38,268 nt of DNA from an uncultured Prevotella sp. (GTDB lineage Bacteria; Bacteroidota; Bacteroidia; Bacteroidales; Bacteroidaceae), in NCBI GenBank assembly GCA_902477645.1, contig CABSIA010000012.1:1-38268 (forward strand), given 5' to 3'. The position numbers and the translations under genes were made by a program. Below the pieces are notes generated by a model, which made no database searches, was not told the origin of the DNA, and was given only the letters and a program-made list of their open reading frames with translations. Below, piece by piece: positions 1-8,307 of this stretch. The stretch's first letter is position 1. Each line of letters begins with the position of its first letter.

Positions 1-116
1 TGAAAGATTACCCTGAGCTAATGGCAGAATATAAAAACGTAAAGAAGAAATACAGAGAAGATGCCGATATAGTACTCACTCTATTAAAAGATGCCCACTG
101 GCTGAAAGAAGAATAA
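1..116 (+). CDS. C-terminal fragment of an unknown protein
   Basis: An open frame enters from the left edge (first complete codon at 3) and stops at TAA 114-116, giving 37 residues ending in LLKDAHWLKEE. The fragment is hydrophilic and rich in Lys and Glu, with no motif I recognise. It runs towards the minus-strand ABC transporter, so the two are convergent. The gene is cut by the window edge and its function cannot be called. Confidence 0.5.
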   Translation, partial: KDYPELMAEYKNVKKKYREDADIVLTLLKDAHWLKEE

Positions 117-194
117 TTTGCATTACATAAAACATGTAACATAAAATGTGTAATGGAGGTAAAACGTTGTGGGATAGTCAATTAGTTCTTGCGT

Positions 195-1862
195 CTAACC
201 AATTTTCTCAATCTTCAGCACTTGGTCGCAATAGTCAACTACGGCAGGCCGGTGGGTGACGAAGATAATGGTTTTGTCTTTTCCTGAAAGGATGTTTTCG
301 AGCAACATTTTTTCTGTCTCTGGGTCGAGGGCGGATGTCGACTCATCGAAAATCATAACGGGACGGTTACGGAGCAATGCCCTTGCTATGGCAATGCGCT
401 GAGCCTGCCCCTCGCTTAGTCCTCCGCCTTTTTCCGAGCATACGGTGTCCATTCCATCGGACAAATCCATTACAAAGCCGGCGCAGCTTTTTTCCAGCGC
501 TTTTTTCATCTCCTCCTCGGTTGCGTCAGGTTTCCCGAGTCTCAGGTTTTCTTTTATTGTTCCGCTCATCAGCGTGTTTCCCTGTGGGACATATACAATG
601 TTGCATCTGAGCAACGGTGATAGAGTGTGGCTCTCGTAGGAATTGTAGATACAGATATTTCCTTCTTTTGGCAGAAGCAGTGCAAGTATCATGCGCACGA
701 GAGTTGTCTTCCCGGCACCGGTCTCACCAAGCAGAGCAGTGCATGAGCCTGGATTGAAGTCGAACGACAAGTTGTCGATAACCATCTGCTCCTCGTTGTC
801 GTAGGCGTATGATACATTTTCAAATCGTATGCCGCATGGCGAATCGAGTCTTATCGGGTCGCCTTGTTCTTCCAAAGGGTCTTCCTCAAGTTCCATTAAT
901 CGCTCTGCGGCAGTTAGCACTGATACAAATGCAGGAACAATTTTCGTAAGGTCACGTGCTGGCCCCTGAATTTTGTTTACGAGCTGAAGGAATGCCGTCA
1001 TACCGCCAAACGACAGTGTGTGTTGCGACATTCTGATTGCTGCCCAAAGAAATGCTATGAGATACCCGGCGGCAAAACCTGCGTTTATAATCAAGTTGCT
1101 GAAAACCGAGAAAACCGTGCGCTTTACCACATGCCGCCTAAGCTCGTGCTGCGTGTTGCCGAGCTTTGCTACCATGGTGCCGTTGCTTTCAAGAGTTTTT
1201 ATCAGCATTCTGTTTTGTATGGTTTCCTGCAAAACACTCTGTACCTTAGAGTCCGTGTCTCTGACTATTCTCGTCAGCCGCCTCATCTGCCGGACATAGA
1301 TTTTGCTTACCAGCAGGAACACAGGCATTATGCCGATAATGATGAAGGCAAGGGTGGAGTCCATTGAGAACAGATAGCAGAATGCGCCGGTGAAAAGCAC
1401 AAGGGTAGACAGTGCGTTGGGAATTGTCTCTGCAAGAAAATTTACGACTACAGTCACATCCGTTTCCAATCGGTTCAATATGTCGCCAGAGTGCCGTGCC
1501 TCTTTGCCGTGCCATTCTGATCGCAGCATTCGGTCGAGCAGTTGCTGCTGCATTTGGTTTTGTGCCTTTATGCCGAGAATGTTTCTTACCCAGATGGCGG
1601 AGATGCTCAATGCAAAGTCGGCGAGAATAAGCATTCCGAACAATCCCACAGACCAGTAGATATTGCCGTCAACAGCTCCGGCGGCAACGTCGATTGCATG
1701 TTTCACGGCCCACACCTGCATAAGGCTTACCGCCACGCCGGCTATGCCGATGGCGGCATTGAGACTGTTGCCCGGCCAGGCCTGCCACAGCCATGCCACA
1801 ATAGTCTTCATTGTGTAGCGCGATGTGGGTAGTTTCAGAAAATTCTTAATGCCAAATGCCAT
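195..1862 (-). CDS. ABC exporter with fused membrane and ATPase domains
   Basis: This 555-residue protein has the layout of a type I (MDR-like) half-transporter. Hydrophobic segments fill roughly residues 20-310 and a nucleotide-binding domain follows from about 340. The ATPase part shows Walker A GETGAGKTT near 377-385, a Q-loop YVPQGN, the signature LSEGQAQ near 480, Walker B VMIFDESTSALD near 505 and an H-loop FVTHRP. The signature departs from the common LSGGQ (E for the first G), which is tolerated in the family. Such proteins act in the inner membrane as homo- or heterodimers; the substrate cannot be read from sequence. It lies 46 bases after nadK on the same strand and I see no promoter in the gap, so it is probably co-transcribed. 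The start could instead be Met18 (about 1811), where the text MKTIVAWLW begins just before the first membrane segment. Confidence 0.9.
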   Translation of the reverse strand: MAFGIKNFLKLPTSRYTMKTIVAWLWQAWPGNSLNAAIGIAGVAVSLMQVWAVKHAIDVAAGAVDGNIYWSVGLFGMLILADFALSISAIWVRNILGIKAQNQMQQQLLDRMLRSEWHGKEARHSGDILNRLETDVTVVVNFLAETIPNALSTLVLFTGAFCYLFSMDSTLAFIIIGIMPVFLLVSKIYVRQMRRLTRIVRDTDSKVQSVLQETIQNRMLIKTLESNGTMVAKLGNTQHELRRHVVKRTVFSVFSNLIINAGFAAGYLIAFLWAAIRMSQHTLSFGGMTAFLQLVNKIQGPARDLTKIVPAFVSVLTAAERLMELEEDPLEEQGDPIRLDSPCGIRFENVSYAYDNEEQMVIDNLSFDFNPGSCTALLGETGAGKTTLVRMILALLLPKEGNICIYNSYESHTLSPLLRCNIVYVPQGNTLMSGTIKENLRLGKPDATEEEMKKALEKSCAGFVMDLSDGMDTVCSEKGGGLSEGQAQRIAIARALLRNRPVMIFDESTSALDPETEKMLLENILSGKDKTIIFVTHRPAVVDYCDQVLKIEKIG

Positions 1863-1908
1863 ATCGGTTGTTTATGTGTTATTCTAAATATTGCAGCCTC
1901 TTTTTTTA

Positions 1909-2799
1909 TTATCGTTGTCTCTGGTCGGCTCCCCACATCAGTTTTTCCCTTAGTGTTGAGAAATACCGCTGTCCCTGACGTTTTACCACTAAAATGTTGA
2001 AAGGCGCCTTTCTGATGGTTATTGTTGTCCCCTCGCGTAGTTTTTCGCTACGTCCGTCTATGGCTACAAGAAAATTGTGGCTTCGGCTTTCTACCTCGAG
2101 CTGTATCACGCAGTCGTCGTTTATCGTTATAGGCCGGATGTTAAGGCTGTGTGGAGCGACAGGTGTCAGGCATAAAATTCCTGCCTGCGGAACTATTATC
2201 GGTCCGCCGTTTGACAGGCTGTAAGCTGTGGAGCCTGTCGGAGTAGAGACTATCATACCGTCAGCCTGATACGTCACGAGATATTCTCCGTTTATGCTTG
2301 TGCGGATGCTTATCATCGACGCGTTGTCACGTTTCAGCACGGCAATGTCGTTCAGCGCAAACGGATTTCCCTCAATAGGCTCACCGTCGGCCTCGATTTG
2401 TATTGCCGCATGTCTCTCGACAGAGAAATTTCTGCTGTATATGTCGTCGATGGTGTCCTCTATCTCGCTTGGCAGAATGTTTGCAAGAAACCCCAGCCGT
2501 CCTGTGTTTATGCCGATTATCGGTGTTCCCTTGCTTCCCACCTTGCTTGCCGCTTTCAGGAAAGTTCCGTCACCGCCCAGCGACACTACATAGTCTACGT
2601 CGAAATTGTAGTCGTCGAATACCCCGGTTGCCTGTACCTCTATGCCGACAGCGTTGGCAAGGAAGTTGTAGAAAGGCCGGTCTATGTAAATCTCCGCATT
2701 TTTCCCGGTAAGATACGACAGCAGTCTCTCTGCCGATGTCGATTTCTTTGGCTGATATTCGTTGCCGAATAGTGCAAACCGCAATGTTTTCTCCGTCAT
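1909..2799 (-). CDS. nadK: NAD kinase
   Basis: This 296-residue protein matches ATP-NAD kinase, which phosphorylates NAD to NADP in the cytoplasm. The diagnostic GGDGTFLKAAS begins at residue 75, with the Asp of GGDGT expected to be catalytic. NTGRLGFLAN follows at about 98-107, and a glycine- and serine-rich DGMIVSTPTGSTAYSLSNGGPI block is present further on, also typical of the family. Length is normal for bacterial NadK. A TAnnTTTG promoter lies about 55 bases upstream, divergent from the DJ-1 gene. The ABC exporter follows closely on the same strand. Confidence 0.95.
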   Translation of the reverse strand: MTEKTLRFALFGNEYQPKKSTSAERLLSYLTGKNAEIYIDRPFYNFLANAVGIEVQATGVFDDYNFDVDYVVSLGGDGTFLKAASKVGSKGTPIIGINTGRLGFLANILPSEIEDTIDDIYSRNFSVERHAAIQIEADGEPIEGNPFALNDIAVLKRDNASMISIRTSINGEYLVTYQADGMIVSTPTGSTAYSLSNGGPIIVPQAGILCLTPVAPHSLNIRPITINDDCVIQLEVESRSHNFLVAIDGRSEKLREGTTITIRKAPFNILVVKRQGQRYFSTLREKLMWGADQRQR

Positions 2800-2853
2800 A
2801 TTTTTTATTGCTGTTATAATAGCCCATATATGGTGTCAGCCATATATTCTTTG

Positions 2854-2861
2854 CAAATGTA
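2854..2861 (-). promoter_or_regulatory. Bacteroidetes -7 promoter element for nadK
   Basis: On the minus strand this reads TACATTTG, matching the Bacteroidetes -7 consensus TAnnTTTG. It lies 55 bases upstream of the nadK ATG. I see no convincing -33 TTTG, so the call rests on the -7 box and position. Confidence 0.5.
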
Positions 2862-2944
2862 CACAAAATCCGTGAGATATGGCATTGGCTCCATAAAAAA
2901 AACATTTTTTGAGTGAATTGTTGATATTTCTCGTGGAATTTGTA

Positions 2945-2952
2945 TAAATTTG
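2945..2952 (+). promoter_or_regulatory. Bacteroidetes -7 promoter element for the DJ-1/ispD/recG run
   Basis: TAAATTTG matches TAnnTTTG and lies 25 bases upstream of the DJ-1 ATG. A GTTG at 2920-2923 sits 21 bases before it and could serve as the -33 box. Confidence 0.65.
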
Positions 2953-2977
2953 CATCACGACTAATAACAATATATTT

Positions 2978-3541
2978 ATGGTATATGAATTTCTTGCCAA
3001 TGGCTTCGAGGATATTGAGGGATTGGCACCTGTTGACATTCTCCGCAGAGGAGGCGTAGAGGTAAAGACGGTGAGCATAATGGGCTCAGAGTATGTTGAG
3101 ACGGCACACGGTGTCACGATAAAGGCGGATGCGGTATTTGAGGACATCGCCAATTTTGACGATGCCGAGTTGCTGTTGTTGCCTGGTGGCATGCCCGGCT
3201 CGTTGCATCTTAAAAATCATGAGGGCGTAAGGGCTGCGCTTATGGCTCAGAATGAGAAAGGCAAATATATCGGAGCCATCTGTGCCGCACCGATGGTGCT
3301 TGGTTTCTTGGGAATTCTGAAAGGAAAGAAGGCGACCTGCTATCCCGGCTTCGAGAAATATCTCGACGGTGCAGAATATACTGCCGATATTTGCACAGCC
3401 GACGGAAATATCATCACTGGTAAAGGCCCCGCGGCCTCTATGCCATACGGCTATAAGCTGCTGTCGCTGTTCCGTAGCGATGAAGATGTAAAAGCCATAG
3501 AGGACGGCATGATGTACACCGATTTTCTGGCGTCGAGATAA
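2978..3541 (+). CDS. DJ-1/PfpI family protein
   Basis: This 187-residue protein is a class I glutamine amidotransferase-like fold of the DJ-1/PfpI/ThiJ group. Cys102 sits in GAICAAPMVLG, the nucleophile elbow. Glu14 in GFEDIEG aligns with the glutamate that lowers the pKa of the reactive cysteine in human DJ-1. The family includes protein and nucleotide deglycase claims, chaperones and redox sensors; the exact role here is not determined by sequence. Full length for a single-domain member. It is the first gene of a tight run: ispD starts 4 bases after its stop and recG overlaps ispD. Confidence 0.9.
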   Translation: MVYEFLANGFEDIEGLAPVDILRRGGVEVKTVSIMGSEYVETAHGVTIKADAVFEDIANFDDAELLLLPGGMPGSLHLKNHEGVRAALMAQNEKGKYIGAICAAPMVLGFLGILKGKKATCYPGFEKYLDGAEYTADICTADGNIITGKGPAASMPYGYKLLSLFRSDEDVKAIEDGMMYTDFLASR

Positions 3542-3545
3542 TGCT

Positions 3546-4214
3546 ATGGACTATGCGATAATTGTTGCCGGAGGCAAGGGGCTCCGCATGGGGGCTGACA
3601 TTCCGAAGCAGTTCTTGGAAGTGGGTGGAAAACCCATTCTGATGCATACCATACAGCGTTTTGCCGATTACGATGCCAAAATGCAGATAATCCTTGTGCT
3701 TCCGCATGAGCAGCAGGACTATTGGCGGCAACTGTGCTCTCAATATGGCTTTACAGTTCCTCATATCATAGTTGATGGCGGCGACACCCGTTTCCAGTCG
3801 TGTAAAAACGGCATTATGGCAATACCCGGGGATGTCACCGAGGGTGTTGTCGGAATACACGACGGAGTACGTCCGTTTGTCTCGGCCGAGGTTATAGAGC
3901 GGTGTTATGAGACGGCACGTGAGGAATATGCCGCCATACCTGTTATGCCCGTTGTCGACACGTTGAGGTTCGTGGACCGCCACGGCGGAGGGAAAAATGT
4001 TTATCGTGGAGATTACAAAATTGTGCAGACTCCGCAGACGTTCGACCTCTCGCTTATCCGCCAGGCATACGCGCAGCCCTATAGCGAAAGCTTCACCGAC
4101 GACGCCTCTGTTGTAGAGAGCCTCGGATGCTCGGTCCGGATGGTTGAGGGAAACCGTGAGAACATAAAGATAACCACACAATTTGATTTAAAAGTAGCCC
4201 AACTGCTGTGTTAG
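3546..4214 (+). CDS. ispD: 2-C-methyl-D-erythritol 4-phosphate cytidylyltransferase
   Basis: IspD transfers CMP from CTP to 2-C-methyl-D-erythritol 4-phosphate, the third step of the non-mevalonate (MEP) isoprenoid pathway, in the cytoplasm. The 222-residue protein has the nucleotide-binding N-terminus IIVAGGKGLRMGADIPKQF with its Gly-rich loop and conserved Lys, followed by the DGVRPFVS block and a C-terminal TDDASVVESLG motif. Length is typical. It starts 4 bases after the DJ-1 stop, and its own stop TAG (4212-4214) overlaps the GTG start of recG, so the three genes are probably one transcript with coupled translation. Confidence 0.95.
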   Translation: MDYAIIVAGGKGLRMGADIPKQFLEVGGKPILMHTIQRFADYDAKMQIILVLPHEQQDYWRQLCSQYGFTVPHIIVDGGDTRFQSCKNGIMAIPGDVTEGVVGIHDGVRPFVSAEVIERCYETAREEYAAIPVMPVVDTLRFVDRHGGGKNVYRGDYKIVQTPQTFDLSLIRQAYAQPYSESFTDDASVVESLGCSVRMVEGNRENIKITTQFDLKVAQLLC

Positions 4215-6303
4215 ACATACTCAATCAAGACATAATGTATCTTCAGGGCGTAGGTCCTAAACGCAAGGAAATTCTTAGCCGTGAGCTTGGGATTAAGACC
4301 TGGCGTGACCTGCTTGAATATTTCCCGTACAAATACATTGACCGCAGCAAAATTTACAAAATCTCAGAGCTGCGGGGCGATATGACGTTTGTGCAGGTTA
4401 AGGGGAAAATACTTAGTTTTGAGGAGTTCCCGATGCAGGGGCGCAAAGTAAGGGTGGTGGCCCATTTCTACGACGGCACCGAGGTTTGCGACCTTGTATG
4501 GTTCAACGGGGCAAAATTTGTCTACAACAATTATAAGGTTGGGATAGAATACATAGTTTTCGGAAAACCAACCGCTTACGGCGGGCGATACCAGTTTTCG
4601 CATCCCGAGAGCCGGCAGGCGAGGTACGGCTCTCTGAAATGGGAATGCAGCCCTATTACATTACGACCGAGAAAATGAAAAAGTCGGGTGTGATGTCGGG
4701 TGCGATGGCAAAAATGGAGAAAACTCTCCTATCGAAATTGTCTGCGCCATTGCCCGAGACGTTGCCTCCGTTTATCACCTCACGTCTGCGTCTTGTCTCG
4801 CGTGATGATGCCATGCGGCTGATACATCATCCCAAATCGCCCGACGATGTACAGCGGGCTACTACAAGGCTGAAATTTGAGGAGCTGTTCTATGTTCAGC
4901 TCAATATTCTCCGCTATGCCGCCGAGAACCGACGGAAGTTCAAAGGCTATGTGTTTCAGCGCGTTGGCGCACTGTTCAATGATTTCTACAGCAATCATCT
5001 GCCCTTTGAGCTTACCTGTGCGCAAAAACGGGTGATGCGTGAGATACGCGCCGATATGAAAACCGGCCGGCAGATGAACCGCCTACTTCAGGGCGATGTC
5101 GGTTCTGGCAAAACTTTGGTTGCTCTGATGACCATGCTTATAGCTCTCGACAACGGCTATCAGGCCTGTATCATGGCTCCTACGGAAATTCTCGCCGAAC
5201 AGCATTACGCCACTATAAAAGAGTTTCTTGGCGACATGGATGTCCGTGTAGAGCTGCTTACAGGAATTGTTAAAGGCAAGCGCCGGAAAGAGGTTCTGCA
5301 GGGTTTGGCATCAGGCGATGTGAATATTCTTGTCGGCACACATGCCATAATCGAGGACACCGTAGTGTTCTCACATCTCGGTGTCGCAATTGTTGACGAG
5401 CAACACCGCTTCGGCGTTGCGCAGCGCGCAAAATTGTGGGGAAAGAGCATTAATCCGCCGCATATTCTCGTAATGACGGCCACGCCTATTCCACGCACCC
5501 TTGCCATGACAATCTACGGCGACCTTGATGTCAGCGTAATCGATCAGCTGCCGCCGGGCAGAAAACCCATTCAGACACTCCATAAGCTTGACAGTCAGAC
5601 AACAAGCCTATACCAGGGCATACGCCAGCAGATAGCTCAGGGCCGTCAGGTTTATATCGTTTTTCCGTTGATAAAAGAGAGCGAGAAGTCCGATTTGAAA
5701 AATCTCGAGGATGGCTATCAGGCCCTTTGCGAGGTTTTCCCTGATTTTCGTCTCAGTAAAGTCCACGGCAAGATGAAGTCTGCTGAGAAAGAGGACGAGA
5801 TGCGGCGTTTCGTAAGTGGCGAGACCCAAATTCTTGTCGCCACCACGGTTATTGAGGTCGGTGTCAATGTTCCCAATGCCTCGGTAATGGTTATTCTTGA
5901 CGCACAGCGTTTTGGCCTCTCGCAGCTACACCAGCTTAGGGGCAGGGTGGGGCGTGGCGCCAAGCAGAGCTACTGCATTTTGGTCACACCCTATAAACTG
6001 TCGAAAGAGACACAAAAGCGTATTGATATAATGTGCTCTACCAACGACGGTTTCTGTATAGCCGAGGCTGACTTGAAACTCCGGGGCCCAGGCGATTTGG
6101 AGGGTACACAGCAGAGCGGAATAGCCTTCGATTTGAAAATTGCCGATATTGCGCGCGACGGGCAGCTTGTTCAGCTGGCACGTGACGAGGCGCAAAAAAT
6201 TATAGACAACGACCCTAATTGCGATAAACCCGAGAATGACACGCTCTGGAACAGGCTTGCGGAAATAAGGCAAACAAATGTTAATTGGGCACCGATAAGC
6301 TAA
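4208..6303 (+). pseudogene. recG: ATP-dependent DNA helicase RecG, apparent frameshift
   Basis: RecG is a branch-migrating helicase that remodels stalled replication forks and Holliday junctions. Two overlapping frames together cover a whole RecG. The first (4208-4678, GTG start inside the ispD stop) carries the N-terminal wedge/OB region with YLQGVGPKR and YFPYKYIDRS. The second (entering around 4607, to 6303) carries the helicase core: LLQGDVGSGKT (Walker A), DEQHRFG (motif II), TATPIPRTLA, and a C-terminal RGRVGRG motif. The first frame is homologous up to YQFSHPE (4609). The other frame then continues the family sequence as EPAGEVRLSEMGMQPYY. Adding one base near 4607-4611 restores a single frame of 698 residues, the usual size. 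This is either a genuine inactivating mutation or a consensus error. I see no slippery heptamer that would support programmed shifting. Confidence 0.88.
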
Positions 6304-6482
6304 AGCCGGCTTTTGACACATTCTTGATATGGGTCAATCTTTTGGGATGCCCATAAATAAAAGGATTTGCGGAAATGTCTGTCAGTTAATTATTTGTATT
6401 TGCAAACGCCACTTTGCAAAACATGTATGTTAAAAGATGAATAAAAACTGTTAACCCCGTCGGCTTTTTAGGATTTTTTTGC

Positions 6483-6490
6483 TACCTTTG
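6483..6490 (+). promoter_or_regulatory. Bacteroidetes -7 promoter element for the M23 peptidase gene
   Basis: TACCTTTG matches TAnnTTTG, 100 bases upstream of the M23 peptidase ATG. It lies in a 287-base gap after recG that is otherwise AT-rich with no other feature I can support. The transcript would have a roughly 95-base leader. Confidence 0.6.
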
Positions 6491-6590
6491 CAAAGTCGTT
6501 ATTACAATGACATCTAAATCTATAGGCTTTTTCCAAAATTGCGCTATGTAATTTTGTTTATACGCCAGCCTGCAAAAACGAATAATTGAC

Positions 6591-7535
6591 ATGAATTTGA
6601 AAAAAATCTTTAGGACTGTTACCGTATCAGCGTTGTTGGCATTGTCAACGGCTCCTGTTGTAGCCCAAGATCTTCTCGCGCGTCAGGCACCCGTAGACAG
6701 AAGGGCACGCAAGGTTGACACGTTGGCACTTCGGAATATCATTCACAGAGAAAATTTAGAGTCGCCCGCAGCTGACCTCTACGAGGATTGGGATAATGTT
6801 TATGCGCACAAGAGAATCGAAATGCCAGATTCTTTCACTATTGACTTGCGCAATTTCTGCATGCCTACCCCGAGCCGTGTCGTAACCAGCAACTTCGGCG
6901 CACGGTGGGGACGCCAGCACAAGGGACTCGACATCAAGGTCTATACAGGCGACACCATCCGTGCCGCATTCTCGGGAAAAGTCCGCATAGTACGATATGA
7001 GGCACGTGGATATGGAAAATATATCGTTATCCGCCACCCTAACGGACTTGAGACAATCTACGGGCACCTGTCAAAACAGCTTGTGTCTGAAAATCAGGAG
7101 GTCCGCTCTGGCGATGTTATCGGGCTTGGCGGAAACACCGGCCGAAGCACAGGCTCACATCTGCATTTCGAGACACGTCTGTGTGGCATGGCGCTTAATC
7201 CGGCACTGTTGTTCGACTTCCGTAATCAGGATGTTGTCGGTGATTTCTATACCTATAACGCCCGCACATACGACCGTGAGTCTCGTGAGGCTACATCGCT
7301 GAGAGGCAAAATCGGAAATGGCGGCTACACACGCGAGGAAGTTACGGGCAGCTCAGACGTGGCTTCAGCCTCAATGCCTGCCGTTCAGGAGAAACTGTAT
7401 CATAAGGTGGCGAAAGGCGAGACCCTTTCGGCAATCGCAAAGAAGCGTGGAACCACTATAGACAAGCTCTGCAAGCTCAACCACATCCGCAAGTCGATTA
7501 GAATCAAGCCTGGCATGATACTCAGGTATTCATAA
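6591..7535 (+). CDS. Secreted M23 metallopeptidase with C-terminal LysM domain
   Basis: This 314-residue protein probably cuts peptidoglycan cross-links or stem peptides in the periplasm. Residues 1-26 look like a signal peptide ending APVVAQ. The LytM/M23 catalytic domain spans about 95-205 with zinc ligands in QHKGLD (His110, Asp114) and HLHFE (His190, His192). All catalytic positions are present, so it should be an active enzyme rather than a degenerate scaffold. A LysM peptidoglycan-binding module fills about 271-314 (YHKVAKGETLSAIAKKRG). It stands alone: own promoter upstream and a strong terminator 50 bases downstream. It is a cell-wall remodelling or daughter-cell separation candidate; the exact role is inferred. 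Confidence 0.92.
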   Translation: MNLKKIFRTVTVSALLALSTAPVVAQDLLARQAPVDRRARKVDTLALRNIIHRENLESPAADLYEDWDNVYAHKRIEMPDSFTIDLRNFCMPTPSRVVTSNFGARWGRQHKGLDIKVYTGDTIRAAFSGKVRIVRYEARGYGKYIVIRHPNGLETIYGHLSKQLVSENQEVRSGDVIGLGGNTGRSTGSHLHFETRLCGMALNPALLFDFRNQDVVGDFYTYNARTYDRESREATSLRGKIGNGGYTREEVTGSSDVASASMPAVQEKLYHKVAKGETLSAIAKKRGTTIDKLCKLNHIRKSIRIKPGMILRYS

Positions 7536-7584
7536 TAAACTTCAGGTTTCATACGAAATTATTATTAGACATTTTTATAATTGG

Positions 7585-7616
7585 GACGAAGACCTGCTAA
7601 GGTCTTCGTCTTTTTT
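7585..7616 (+). terminator. Intrinsic terminator after the M23 peptidase gene
   Basis: A perfect 10-bp stem (GACGAAGACC at 7585-7594 with GGTCTTCGTC at 7601-7610) closes a 6-base loop and is followed by TTTTTT. Confidence 0.92.
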
Positions 7617-7642
7617 AAAACATCATAATTTAAGAAATTACA

Positions 7643-7825
7643 ATGGGAGGACAGTATTGGAACAGAAAAGGCGACCATGAGGACGAGAACGAGAAAATCG
7701 CCAAGCCTTTTGCCGAGTATGTAGGTCATGGGAATATGGAGTTTCCGCGTAAGCGCGACGACGAGCCGGATACAGATTCCCAATCAACCTGTAATGCCGT
7801 TACCAGTAACGGTTGCAATCAATGA
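7643..7825 (+). CDS. Possible 60-aa hydrophilic small protein
   Basis: This ORF encodes 60 residues that are highly charged and polar, with an Asp/Glu/Lys/Arg-rich centre and no membrane segment or signal peptide. I recognise no family. It begins 26 bases after the terminator of the M23 gene, and I see no TAnnTTTG promoter in between, so transcription would need read-through or an unseen promoter. A GTAGGGCCGC palindrome starts 10 bases after the stop. It may be a chance ORF. Confidence 0.35.
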   Translation: MGGQYWNRKGDHEDENEKIAKPFAEYVGHGNMEFPRKRDDEPDTDSQSTCNAVTSNGCNQ

Positions 7826-7835
7826 ACGCATTTGG

Positions 7836-7867
7836 CTGTAGGGCCGCTATGTATAGCGGCCCTACAG
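7836..7867. repeat. GTAGGGCCGC palindromic repeat, copy 1 (perfect)
   Basis: Arms CTGTAGGGCCGCTAT (7836-7850) and ATAGCGGCCCTACAG (7853-7867) are exact reverse complements around GT. This is the only fully symmetric copy of six in the window. Confidence 0.9.
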
Positions 7868-7962
7868 TTATCTGCTCAATTCAAAATTGAGGATAGCGGT
7901 TTGAAATTATAAAAACCGGTGTGTTTTTCCAAATGCTTTTATGATCCCAGCTGCTATATCCA

Positions 7963-8029
7963 TCGCAAGCGGTTGCAAGTGGCATCGCAACCGCTTGCGT
8001 TGCCACTTGCAACCGCTTGCGATTTTTTT
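7963..8029 (+). terminator. 22-bp hairpin followed by a T tract
   Basis: The arms 7963-7984 (starting TCGCAAGCGGTTGC) and 8001-8022 (ending AACCGCTTGCGA) are exact reverse complements. The 16-base loop holds a further partial copy, CGCAACCGCTTGCG. A run of T follows directly. The shape is that of an intrinsic terminator, although the stem is longer than usual and no certain gene ends just upstream. It may equally be a repeat element. Confidence 0.6.
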
Positions 8030-8173
8030 GATGTTTTTCCTCGATTTTTTCCAGTCTGCATTTTGTGTGCTTTTGCGGCCTGAAATGAACTTTGAAAAAT
8101 GTCTAATTACTTGAAAATATGATTATCGTCGCATTTTCTTTTCTTTTTATTCATCCCATATTCTGATTTCTAT

Positions 8174-8181
8174 TAATTTTG
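8174..8181 (+). promoter_or_regulatory. Bacteroidetes -7 promoter element for the 646-aa secreted protein
   Basis: TAATTTTG matches TAnnTTTG and lies 127 bases upstream of the ATG at 8308. It is downstream of the long hairpin, so the gene is probably transcriptionally isolated from what precedes it. Confidence 0.6.
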
Positions 8182-8307
8182 CGCTTTCAATCAGAAACAG
8201 GCCAAAGCTTTTTATTGCCAATCGGTGAAATCAAGCAGGCGTGTCATTGTTGTGGCATATAGTAAGTGATTTGAATTAAACTAATATAAACAAATAACTA
8301 AATTAAA

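Larger units (their letters stand above)
7826..8307 (+). other. Intergenic region with palindrome, long hairpin and promoter
   Basis: This 482-base gap holds a perfect palindromic repeat (7836-7867), a 22-bp hairpin with a T tract (7963-8029), and a TAATTTTG promoter element (8174-8181). The remainder is AT-rich and shows nothing coding that I can support. Confidence 0.7.

Noticed and set aside
121..155. Possible terminator with arms CATTACA/TGTAATG
   Set aside because: Only 7 AT-rich base pairs, long loop, and no T tract in the right place.
3438..4181. 247-codon minus-strand ORF opposite ispD
   Set aside because: It lies fully antisense to DJ-1 and ispD, which have clear family motifs; its translation shows none.
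4595..4645. Programmed frameshift in recG
   Set aside because: No slippery heptamer or obvious stimulatory stem at the junction, and RecG is not known for recoding; mutation or sequencing error is simpler.
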